Source: Aradus depressus (Eukaryota; Arthropoda; Insecta; Hemiptera; Aradidae). From it: a DNA stretch of 64,000 nucleotides. The stretch is from NCBI GenBank assembly GCA_963662175.1, contig OY759224.1:19477489-19541488 (forward strand). Direction: 5' to 3'. Positions 12,811 through 21,384 of the stretch are shown in pieces. Below the pieces are notes generated by a model. The model had not been told where the DNA came from and ran no database searches. It saw only the letters and a program-made list of their open reading frames with translations. Made by a program: the position numbers and the translations under genes. The first letter of the stretch is position 1. The number at the start of each line of letters is the position of its first letter.

Positions 12811-15504
12811 CGGGTGCTCCTGACTCCTTAGGGGGGTCGGTCACATCACCCTATGTTCTCCCGGCTTCTTACGCCGAGTGATCTCGGGATCTTATCGGGG
12901 GTTCTGTTCTGCCTGTGTCCCGGAGCCGGGGGCAGCCGCCGCACGCCTGTCGGTGGTCGGTGGGGCCCCCGGCACCGGGTTAGTAGGCTTTCTTGATTCT
13001 CCGCCAGGAGGAGACGAACCGACCAAAAGCCAGGTAGCCAGCCTCTGTCATCAGTCCCGGCAGGTCCAGTCCCAGGTACGATCCTGTCTGGCGAATCAGC
13101 GCCGCCCTGGGCACGTCGTATAGCGGGCATTCGAGAACTACGTGTTCCGCAGTCTCGACGCCGCCACACGAGCAGGCTGGGCTGTTCTTTTTCTTAAAGA
13201 AGAAGAGCTTGGCGCTGAAGCCGCCGTGACCTGATAGCATCTGTGACGTCCAATGGTCTGGTTGTACCCATGGAGAGTCAAGGCGCGTCTGGACGTCTGG
13301 GAAATAGGTGAAGGTTGTACGGCCATCTGTCGATTGCGCCCAACGCTGTTGCCATCTTTCTACGATCCATTCCTGGACAATGCCCCTCAGGCGATCTGGT
13401 CTCGCCCGTCCTTGCATCTCCCTTTCCACGGCTTGACGCAAGGCCATGTCCGTGTCTGCCTCTATTGGTAAGCCGCGTCTACAGAAGTACGAGGCGACGG
13501 CCCCATCCAAGACAAGGTCTATGGGTGGGGCCCCCGCCAGCACCTGCAGCGCAGCCGTGGAGACTGTACGGTAGGCTTTGGTAATCCTGAGGAGGGCTGC
13601 TCTTTGAGCTTGAAGTAGCAACGTACGCCGTCGCTTGGTGGGGTGAACCCACCATCCGGCAGCGGCGTACCTTGCTACTGCCTCGAAAACCCCGGTGTAA
13701 ATAGTTTTACACGCGGGGTAGCCGAGACCCCACGTCGCTCGGGCTAGGTAGCTCAGAGCGTTAAAGGTAGCTGTTGTCCTATCCTAGATGGCAACAGCGT
13801 GGGGCGTGACGTTGAATCCCGGCCCAATCCCCACACCCAGGTACGTGATCACGGCCGGAAATTCAACGCGTCGGTCGTGTACTGCAAGAACCAGGGGGTG
13901 GCGGGCGTCAGTTTTTCCTCTCATCAGCATAGCCGCTGTCTTGCTGGGAGAGAGGGTTAACTTGTTCAGTCGGCACCAAGTGTCAGTAGAGTCGATCGCG
14001 GCTTGGGCTCGGGCAGTCAGAGTGGCACGACTATCAGCGTGCACCGTGACCACTAGGTCGTCAACATAGGCTATTGCCCTGTGTCCACGAGTCTCGAGGT
14101 CACGAAGCAGTCCATCAAAGAGTATGTTCCAGAGTGTTGGTCCGAGGACCGAGCCCTGGGGACTTGATTATTAATTCATGAGCTTTGTCAAACCATCCAA
14201 AATATTAGCTCCCATGTCCTTCATCCTTCCAAATCTTGAACCAAAGAAATCCCCCCCCCCCTCTCCCATTGAACAATCTGGATCCGCTTTTGTTCCTACT
14301 GAATAGTAAGTTAATTGAATCATGAAGTATATTTTGCCATATTAAATCTAGTCTTCGGAGCTCGGGTCATATACCTGATCATGTACACTACCTGTATTCT
14401 CTTCTTGAGCGAGGCTATCACAACGTTCTGTCGCGCCGCCTGCTCTCGTAACTGTTCTATCTCTCCCTCCAGTTGAATACATCTTTCCTCTTTTTTTCTT
14501 AGTTGGTTCTTACTATCTTGTAGCTATTGAAAAAAAAAATTATATATATATACATTTTTGTAGAAATATTGCTCAGCCATATGTATTAATTCTAAAGAAA
14601 AAAATAAAATAAAGTAAAAAAATAGTATGTAGCAGATTATTTTACTCTTGATATATAAATAGAAAACCTATAAGCTAATAAATAATATTGCTTACAAAAA
14701 TTGCGTAATTTTGCTATTCCAATCGAAAGTTTTATAAATGCGTAGAGAGGTTTTGTCTCCTAGGAGCTAACGGCCGGCAAATTATTAACAATACCTTCAT
14801 AATATTGAATTTCTGATTAACAAAGACTTTTGAGTAGTTCCTTTGAATTGTAAAACTGAATGCTGAGAGAAAAAATATTCAAAGCATGAGAAAAATTCAA
14901 ATGTCATATCGAAACATTCTCCTGCGCTAACGGTTAATTCAGATTATCCTAAACCTTATATATTACTTGATCTAAAACAATCTTTTAGATGTATAACAAT
15001 ATTAAAATAACTAAAAAACATCAAGAAAACTGTCAATAAACACAATACAAGCGAAACATGTTATTTTAATATAAATAAACAGATTTGAATCAAAACACAG
15101 TAAAAAGTCGATTAAGAAAGGAGGAAATCTTCAAGGAAAAAGCCTCCAGGATTTCCTTGGGGATTTCCTGTACCGAACACTCGCCCACACACGGAGAGGA
15201 TTTTCCTCTAGGAAAAGGGCTTTGTGTCCACTTCTTTCAATTTTTGCGTATGCGACCTCCTTTCTATTTCTACCATGGTAGTGTTTTGAACTCACTTGCC
15301 ACAAACAAGGTTCATTCTCGTGCATATGTATAAATTATGTTCTGAGACAGGTAAAATCCGGCCTCAAGGCGGAAAAATAATTGATTTAGTTCATAAGAGT
15401 GTACATAAAAGTGTATAAACCTGTAGTAGAAGACTGTCTCTCTTGTACTGAAGAGCTGCCAGCTCACTACGGAGTGTGGTCGTCATGTCTGGCTGATCGT
15501 TCAT
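2532..15504 (-). CDS. CCDC170-like coiled-coil protein, nine exons, 3' end outside the window
   Basis: Exons in transcript order: 15421-15504, 14392-14523, 11630-11749, 10284-10427, 8788-8955, 7545-7689, 5752-5924, 3878-4078, 2532-2675. Phases agree throughout, giving 437 codons. The product is almost wholly heptad-like coiled coil rich in E, K, R, L and Q. Two stretches match CCDC170 as I remember it: IASLKKRIQELEERE (exons 2/3), and the last exon, FVTFLERLARALNM followed by VGVDLHTESMLLRAEQLAKLES, which parallels the vertebrate FLDQLS...RAEQLVRLES region. CCDC170 is a microtubule-associated protein. The first exon shown starts with ATG straight after a TAG acceptor, so an upstream exon is possible. 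Intron 5 has a GC donor at 8787, and the exon ending at 3878 uses GTCAGT. The 3' exons lie left of position 1. Rootletin-type proteins were considered but fit less well. Confidence 0.8.
3084..3759. mobile_element. pogo/Tigger-like MITE
   Basis: Terminal inverted repeats CAGTAGAACCTCTATAAGTC at the left and the reverse complement of the same core (GAGGTTCTACTG) at the right, next to TA at 3082-3083 and TG at the right. The interior is filled with degenerate copies of 'cgagttatagagg', so the TIR motif is repeated internally. No transposase. It sits in a CCDC170-like intron. Confidence 0.7.
4331..4570 (-). repeat. SINE, truncated, young subfamily
   Basis: Tail and central block only (AGGTTAGGTTTTATGG start); lacks the tRNA-like head. 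Confidence 0.85.
4690..4852. repeat. Fragment of the hAT-like element found complete at 6342-6967
   Basis: Matches about 6795-6960: the run from 'gaggtccgagtct' to the C-rich tract and 'ctcaaaat' is shared with small changes. The left end is missing. Confidence 0.65.
5040..5077 (+). ncRNA. Hammerhead-ribozyme-like motif (best example)
   Basis: CTGAAGA at 5044-5050, one U, stem II GGTA/TACC with GCAA loop, GAAA at 5064-5067, palindrome AGTACT (5067-5072), U as position 17, then CCAT (5074-5077) pairing with the GTGG before the core (5040-5043). This is the layout of a type I hammerhead with minimal stem III. The extra U before stem II has precedent in some natural hammerheads. Activity is not shown. 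Confidence 0.45.
5141..5490 (-). repeat. SINE, full length, young subfamily
   Basis: Tail TTAGGTTAGG at 5141, head ending CGGTGCCCTC at 5490. Flanked by CTTTTTATTA on both sides, a target duplication of about 10 bp expected of LINE-driven insertion. Confidence 0.92.
6342..6967. mobile_element. hAT-type non-autonomous transposon with 8-bp target duplication
   Basis: AATATAAC occurs at 6334-6341 and again at 6968-6975. The element begins CAGGGGGGTAGCCAG and ends with the reverse complement of CAGGAGCGTAGTCAGG. An 8-bp target duplication and CAG ends are hAT hallmarks. No transposase ORF. A nested palindrome (about 6619-6775) has arms TTTACATG...GCAAAGCGCAGC and the reverse complement, probably a second MITE inserted inside. 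Confidence 0.8.
7020..7270 (-). repeat. Fragment of the dispersed 'cttcccc' repeat family
   Basis: Shares 'aactgccgatataatgaatttatcaacac' style units and the terminal 'gattcaccgatga' block with 62740-63640, in the same relative order. Non-coding. Confidence 0.55.
7978..8130 (-). CDS. Small ORF, 50 aa, basic, unknown; possibly a transposon ORF start
   Basis: ATG at 8130, stop TGA at 7978. The product is rich in K, S and E and contains KKSSAEQMQELRQHRKENE, which recalls the SSAERMREYR motif near the N-terminus of some Helitron-type and other transposon proteins. It lies in a CCDC170-like intron on the same strand, with no acceptor or donor fitting that gene. A truncated transposon 5' coding end is my preferred reading; chance is possible. 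Confidence 0.35.
   Translation of the reverse strand: MSSLMNSKYARNYRKLKSEESSHQKEFKKPKKSSAEQMQELRQHRKENEK
8131..8780. other. Intronic stretch, nothing recognised
   Basis: AT-rich. A moderately GC-rich block (about 8200-8440) could be 5' sequence of the element carrying the small ORF just downstream on the minus strand. No ORF or repeat identified. Confidence 0.5.
9000..10280. other. Intronic stretch with a weak ancient duplication
   Basis: About 9040-9130 and 9650-9730 share 'caaat(c/t)taag(t/a)atactcc' and neighbouring words, suggesting an old repeat. The richer block 9780-10110 has short open frames on both strands without recognisable domains. Confidence 0.4.
10660..10995. repeat. (TA)n tract followed by two diverged units of about 120 bp
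   Basis: TA repeat near 10663-10682. Units near 10745-10870 and 10890-11010 share 'gaattggcataaaatgtt' and 'tatagagcac' blocks. Looks like part of a dispersed repeat. Confidence 0.5.
11842..12040. mobile_element. Near-perfect palindrome, arms about 80 bp
   Basis: 11842-11920 is the reverse complement of 11959-12040 except for the length of one T run; the loop is about 38 bp. Such purity implies a young foldback element or strong gene conversion between arms. At 12147 the text 'aatcaccctgtata' resembles a common insect MITE end, so this may be part of a larger element. Confidence 0.7.
12050..12719. other. Intronic stretch, probably old transposon sequence
   Basis: Contains two 'ggaat(c/t)accc' end-like words (12147, 12684) in the same orientation. 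No coding frame seen. Confidence 0.4.
12735..14162 (-). mobile_element. R1-like non-LTR retrotransposon, 5'-truncated
   Basis: Flanked by the 15-bp target duplication CTTGATTATTAATTC (12720-12734 and 14163-14177). A pure T run of more than 70 bases from 12735 is its poly-A tail on the minus strand. The coding frame enters with a reverse-transcriptase block containing PQGSVLGPTLWN and AYVDD, and runs through the thumb region to a C-terminal zinc knuckle (CSCGG..TAEHVVLECP) ending near 12980. A single in-frame TAG near 13786 splits it. About 1.4 kb of a several-kb parent survives. Inserted in a CCDC170-like intron on that gene's strand. Confidence 0.9.
12980..14162 (-). pseudogene. Reverse transcriptase C-terminal part of the R1-like element
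   Basis: One frame from the 5' truncation to the stop near 12980, interrupted only by the UAG near 13786. RT motif C is YVDD instead of the usual YADD. The C-terminal CX1CX7HX4C-type cluster is typical of R1-clade ORF2. No endonuclease domain remains, so this copy cannot act on its own. Confidence 0.85.
14525..15415. other. Intronic stretch, nothing recognised
   Basis: AT-rich between two CCDC170-like exons. No repeat or domain identified. Confidence 0.5.
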
Positions 15505-15931
15505 CTAGACAACACCAGGTCATTCTAAATATTACATATGGATTTGTTTTTACGAAAGAAAGTGGTATTTTTACAAATGTTGTAATCAACACTTGAATTT
15601 GACATTTTTTAACAGATTATATAGAATGTTTTCTTTAATTGAAACTATAAAACGTTCCTCTATGTCCATTAGAAGCCAAGATATGCCTTTCAGAATAGTA
15701 GTGCCTCTAAACGAACAGTTTCTGCTAATTACCAATTATAGTAATTTTCAGTATTAATTCGGTTTAATGCATCATAAGTAATGTAATGACAAAATAGACA
15801 ATGGAGTAACGAAATAGACTATAAAATATAAAGATATACTAAAGTAAGAAAAAATAATAATTAAAGTAAAATAAATAAGAAAAATACAAATTAAAGATAA
15901 TAATAAAATTGATTAATATAACTCTCGAAAA

Positions 15932-16204
15932 GAGGGCGCCAGTAGCGCAGTGGTATGCCTGCTTGCTTACTGAGCTTATATTAAAATCTGAGGCCATTAG
16001 CTTTTTCATCTAGGAAGTGAACCTTGAGCACTCCATCCTTCAAATGGGACTTTAAGCGATGATCCACGGTGAATAAAAATTTAGGCTAGACAAAATTTAA
16101 GACTCTCACAGTAGAGTCGGGCTTATGTCCACCAGAGTGTGAAAAAAGCGCTCTGGTAGTAGGCGATATGACCTCGAAGATGAATGAGTCACAATAACTA
16201 ACTA
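15932..16204 (+). repeat. SINE, plus orientation, older subfamily, internally deleted
   Basis: Head GAGGGCGCCAGTAGCGCAGTGG with an A-box-like core, tail AATAACTAACTAAC. The B box region is eroded. Confidence 0.85.
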
Positions 16205-16662
16205 ACTCTAGAAAATCGATGGCCTTAAGACTGGGTTACAGGGTAGGTAACATTGTTCACGCACCCTATTATGACACCATTAACCCTATTTTGACAGTTC
16301 TGACAGTTACACATGTCTACCTACATTTTACAATCAATCATTCTGATCTGAATATAGCCCAATACAGATGTCCAATCTTGCAAATACATTTATTCTTGAA
16401 AATCCGATTAGGAAATTGGAAGCAGAAATTCCAACAAAATTAAGTTTTTTTTTTCCTAATTATATATATTTAAAAAAAAAAAGAGAATCAAGTAAAAATT
16501 ATTATTTTATAAGTGGCAGCTATGTTATTCTCCCATATATTTTCTGAGCCCAAAACATACTTAACACAAAGATAGATACGAATATTTTGTTCTTAAATAT
16601 TCTTTAACACATAAATAGCAAATTAATGAGAAACTAATAATAGGATAAGTATCCGACGCTTT

Positions 16663-16969
16663 ACGTAGTTAGTTATTATGATTCATGCCTGGGCTTTAAC
16701 TACGAGGTCATATCACCTACTACCAGAGCGCTCTTTCGTCACTCTGGTGAACATGAGACCAACTCTACTATAGGAGCCCAAAACTTCGCCTCAATTATTC
16801 ACCTAGGGCACAAGGTCTTTATCCAGTACCCCGACATCGTACAGGCTCGGGAACATCGCTTAACGTCCCACATTATCTCCCAGATAGTAAAAAACTAAAA
16901 CTCTCGGCAGGGTTTTGAACCCGCGATCTTGTGCTCAGTAAATAAGCACGCATAGCATCGGCGCCCTCA
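16663..16969 (-). repeat. SINE, near full length, older subfamily
   Basis: Tail TAGTTAGTTATTATG, head end CGGCGCCCTC. Part of the A-box region is deleted. Confidence 0.88.
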
Positions 16970-17076
16970 CTCTTTAAGTATATTTTGAACTAAGATAATA
17001 AATGCGAGAATAATATAAGTGCCATTATATTGTCTAATTCCAAAATATGTACAATTGTGTCAAAAAAAACTTTTTT

Positions 17077-17110
17077 GTGTTGAAGGTGGCGTAAGCCGAA
17101 ACCGGTACAC
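17077..17110 (+). ncRNA. Hammerhead-like motif, core degraded
   Basis: Stem I GTG/CAC, core TTGAAGG (two changes from CTGANGA), stem II GGC-GTAA-GCC with a GNRA-type loop, GAAA, ACCGGT palindrome, A at position 17. Pairing is intact while the core has decayed, so it is probably inactive. Confidence 0.4.
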
Positions 17111-17600
17111 TTATGTATACATTTTTGTAGAATTACACCATACAAAAGTTGAACAAGTTTGTTTTTATTTATTTCATTAGCTTTCCTTTATATCAACACA
17201 TGGTACATGGTCGCGATGAATATTTATATTAATACACAATCATGAGAACCAATTTTATTTTGTTTATAAGAAAAATATGAAGCCAATGTATCGATTAAAA
17301 CTGACCGTTGACATACTTTGACAGATAAGCTCAACCAATAATCCCATAGTTTTGTTTATTACTCACCTGAAGGAATACAAACTTGTGAATTAATGAAATA
17401 GTTATCGTTATCAAGTATTAGCGAATAATTACCAGAAATTTTTTAAAATGGTTAAAGAGAAAGTGTGTCACTTTTCTTAAACTTAATATAGGATTAACGT
17501 TAATGGGTTTATCGCGTGTCGAAGAACTGAATGAGTTAAACTGTGAAATAGGTAAAACTTGTTATTTTTAATTGTTTCAGTTACGTCAAAATAGGATTAG

Positions 17601-17760
17601 CGTAGAGGTATTGTGCTTGCCAAGAGATCGCGGGTACAAATTCCGCTTAGACTGTTTTTTATCTGGGAGATAACAAAACGCTGAGCATGCCTTCCGAACT
17701 CGTTACAGATCCTAATTAACTATGTTCGGGCAAAATTTAGGAGTCCCATACAATGATGGG
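17601..17760 (+). repeat. Degenerate SINE remnant
   Basis: Words matching the B box (CGCGGGTACAAATTCC), 'atctgggagat', 'gagcatgccttc' and 'caaaatttaggagtccca' occur in SINE order. Confidence 0.5.
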
Positions 17761-18113
17761 CAAAATTCATTTAGAATAATGAATAAAAATGTATTTTCAT
17801 TCAATGCTTTTGAATAACGATTATTCATTATTCAGTTCTTCATCAAATAAAACCATTAATTTTTGTTTTCTTCATTATTTGAATAAAAAAGAAATTATTG
17901 AATAAAAATCAGTTATTGAATAAAAATAAATTTATTCAATAATTTATTTTCTTCTATGTTTACTTAGTAGTCATTCCATTATACCATATTTAGGTTTTGA
18001 AAAATGTTCAATTGGATTTTCGTTTGCATAATTTTAAATTTGGTTAAATAAATAAAAACACTGTTCAAAACCAACTAATTCTTTATTCTTTAGAAAATAT
18101 ATATTATAAAAAA

Positions 18114-18457
18114 GAGGGCGCCGGTAGCTCAGTGGTATGCGTGCTTGACTTCTGAGCTCAAGGTCGTGGGTTCGTAGCCCGACCGAGGCCCTTATTTATT
18201 TTATCTGGGAGGTAAAATAAACTTAAGCACGCCGTCCTTCGGATGGGACGTTAAGCGATGGTCCCGAGCCTGTACGATGTCAGGTACTCGTTAAAGACCC
18301 CTACCCTAGATGAATAAAAATTTAGGGTAGGCAAAATTTAGGACTTCCAGAGTAGAGTCGGGCTCATGTCCACCACAGTGACGAAAGAGAGCTCTGGTAG
18401 TAGGCGATTATGACCTCGTAGTTAAAGCCTGGGCATGAGTCATAAAACCTAACCTAA
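18114..18457 (+). repeat. SINE, full length, plus orientation; reference copy
   Basis: 344 bp. Head GAGGGCGCCGGTAGCTCAGT carries the A box TAGCTCAGTGG. B box GGTTCGTAGCC is near 18168. The central block contains CCTTCGGATGGGACG, and the tail ends AACCTAACCT. Structure is tRNA-like head, unrelated body and short repeat tail. The central motif resembles one shared by broadly distributed animal SINE superfamilies, from memory. Confidence 0.95.
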
Positions 18458-19106
18458 TATTAAAGATACATCAAAAATTCAACTATTTTATTTTACAAAA
18501 TCCCTTTAAAAGAGCGTAGATGTTTTACTCAATATCAGATTGACCTTGTGCTATTTTTTGTTGCATGTGCATTTTGAAGAGTGAATAACCAAAACTGGTG
18601 CATTTGTGATCAGTGGACATCAACAAGTTAACAGAAACAAAATCATTTATTTATATATTTTCTTTAGTTCTGTTTTACATTTTTTTTAAATAGAGTTCTA
18701 CTACATTGCATATTAGATAGGATTGTAAAATAGGAAGTTAGATTTGGATGTGCGTGACTGTGCGTATCTGTGCCAGTGCGTGGCGTGCTCATGGGGCCTA
18801 AACTGGTTCAATATATCGATTTGGTTGTGTCACCTCAGTGGATCCATCCCTTGGGGTGGGAGCACAGAGGATCTCAAATATCCGGAAATCCTCCTCCGAG
18901 TCCCCCCCACGGTCTGTCATCCAGTCCACATTCCATCCATCCCTTACCACTCCTCAACTTGTACTGAGCTACCTCCTTACCAACACAATCTATCGATTGA
19001 TTGTCTCCATTTTATATTACGTCATTTTCCTACTGAACCAGTGTTGCCAATAGACAAAATAAAAAATCCCGCACTTAGTTTAGAAATTTTTGTTGTTAGT
19101 TAAGCT

Positions 19107-19128
19107 ATATATATATATATATATATAT
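19107..19128. repeat. (TA)n microsatellite
   Basis: Uninterrupted TA dinucleotides. Confidence 0.9.
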
Positions 19129-19139
19129 TGATACCAACT

Positions 19140-19860
19140 CTCATCACATTTTTGCACGAGCCGAGAACAACTAGAAAAACTTCCCCAGTGAAATGTGATT
19201 TCCCGTGATGGTAGTTCTCCTTTAAGTTGCTAGGTGGCACTACCATCACGCCACTGTCCCCAAACCTTTTTAGGCCCCTGGCGAGCGCGGGTTCTGTCCG
19301 GGACTGTTGAGCGGTCGGTAATACGTGTTACAGGGCACCTAGGGTCAGCTGACGCCTGACCCTACCCCTGATCGGCTCCCAGCTCGCTCGGGGTTCGACA
19401 TATATCCAAGAAAAACAGAAGCAGAGTGCAGAGGACAACGCCAGTGAAAGAAACCCAGTCTACAATCTATCCAGCTGCTGGAGCCAAAGGAGTCACCTCA
19501 ACACCCCCCACGCCTTCCGGTGTATTTTTGGGGAGCCGGCGCACCTGGCCAGTTCATGATACTACCCTTCGACCTCAATATATTATCTATGCCTTATAAA
19601 TATTTGAGCTCAAACTCCAAGTCCCTAGCTGTAATAGAGGCCGAGATCCCAACACAGGCTCTGATAAAACCTGAAGATCTTGGAAACGGCATACCCAAAC
19701 ATGGCTAAGAACCATCTCGCAACTACTAGCTTTTGAAACAAAAAAACCGTTTTGAAATCGGTTCAGCCGTCTTGGAGCTATGATGCCACAGACAAAGGCT
19801 TCAAACTTATAACACCCCTCCTTTTGCGTCGGGGGTTAATACTGTACCTATTTGTTAAGT
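19140..19860 (+). repeat. Unclassified retroelement-like sequence
   Basis: GC-rich compared with its surroundings. The 3' part (about 19750-19850, 'gaaatcggttcagccgtctt' to 'cgggggttaat') looks like the 3' UTR shared by many insect non-LTR elements. No intact reading frame or domain found; the short frames here are not convincing. Confidence 0.4.
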
Positions 19861-19861
19861 C

Positions 19862-19900
19862 GTGGCTGAAGATGGTAGCAATACAGAATGTACCCCATAT
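19862..19900 (+). ncRNA. Degenerate hammerhead-like motif
   Basis: CTGAAGATGGTAGCAATAC as in the 5040 copy, but the following CCGAAAGT has become CAGAATGT. The flanking sequence is also shared with the 5040 copy, showing a common parent element. Confidence 0.35.
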
Positions 19901-20049
19901 TATATATATTTTGTGTATTAGACAATATTTTTTTTTTAAACATACGTTTTTCTTTAATTTTTGCCTTATTATCCATTGAAGATTAGCGAGAACATACGTT
20001 CCTGTGAGAAGGTAGAGAAAAATGGAGTATGATTCCGGTAAGAGCAAGG

Positions 20050-21378
20050 TTCTATTAATGAATGAATATTTCTCAGCTCTGGATTCTATGAGGCTTTCTC
20101 ATAACCTCATTACCTTACATTTCTAAAAAAAAAAAAACATCCATGTATACTTTAGCCTTTGGCTTAACCGTGATTCTGCTTTATACATCATGCCCCATTA
20201 TTAACCCGGTTAATCCGGAGTAGAGTGTAACTTAAAAATTATATTGATACATTTTACTCCAATAATCATAGTCGGGATTTTTAGGCACAACAAAGTCCCT
20301 GATTAGGTTTTGTAACAAGCGAAATCGTTTTTTTAATGTTTTTTCTTGAAAAGGACTTTTAGGTTATTTTAGGTGGAGAAAAAGCCTGAATAGGTTACAA
20401 TATAAAATTTGAATATATAATTTGGAACTTTAATAGATTTAAAAAAATTAAAAACAAATAAAACCTTTTTATAGGACATAATATGAAGACACGTTAAAAA
20501 CGAAAACCAAAAAATGTACACTGTATTAAAATAAAAGGAACTAATAAAATAATTGAATTCTCTTGATTGGAGCACAACCAAGCACTTTTCTGGGGTTTCT
20601 ATTATGAAGTTCTTTCTATTATCTCTCAGAATTCTTTTAAAATTAGAGAAGATTCCTAGACAGAATATCACTTTGCCGTCAGAAGTAAAATGGTAATCGT
20701 CGCATATTCAATGCCGCAGCAAATGCGATTTCGTCTTCGGCATTTTTCTGTATAGCTACAACATGAGAGCAAGAGAAACTAAAGAGCATTAGCCCCCTCA
20801 CCACTATATGTAAACAATCCCCACCACTCCAACATCCTCTTTTCATCGAAATACGAATCCAAACATTTGTTATCCTTCTTCAAATCTCATTTTTCTTATT
20901 TTTTCATGATTAAGTATATTTAGGTGATCTCATCCCAATTATGTTCTTCGAAATTTAACTGAACAATTCCAGAAGACATGAATCTAATAAGTAATCAATC
21001 ATTTTCGTGCTTGGAAGAGAGGGAAAAAAAAGGTAAAAACCTAAGAATCCGGTCTCTAGTCATAAAGATTAAACTTCGCCACCTAAAGAATGTCCCTCAA
21101 GATAGTTCAGATTTTTATAGAAAAAAATTCTTTAATAAAATTGATCTTTCTTAAATAATCGTTATTATTTAATCTCAATTAATGCCGTATAAATTATCTC
21201 TCCAAAATATTACTTTGAGTATAATAAATATATATATATAATCCAGGATTAGGGTGTTTGAGTTCCCATTTAGATGGCACATGATGAACGCGGGCCAAGT
21301 CTATTTTTAATATGAACTGATTTTTTCACCTTTCTTATTGTACTCAGGGAGACATCTTTGCACAATATATATTTACAG
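20050..21378. other. Upstream region of the COX7A gene
   Basis: No repeat recognised. A non-coding first exon and promoter should lie here, since the first coding exon is preceded by an acceptor (TTTACAG at 21378), but I cannot place them. Confidence 0.4.
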
Positions 21379-21384
21379 CTGAAT

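Noticed and set aside
16219..16443. 74-aa open frame as a gene
   Set aside because: No domain or codon pattern supports it; sits between repeats.
18114..18190. tRNA gene
   Set aside because: A and B boxes and a cloverleaf-like head are present, but the sequence is followed by the same body in about 20 copies and the acceptor stem does not close; it is the head of the SINE.
20369..20671. 100-aa minus-strand open frame
   Set aside because: Low-complexity hydrophobic translation of AT-rich DNA with no recognised domain.
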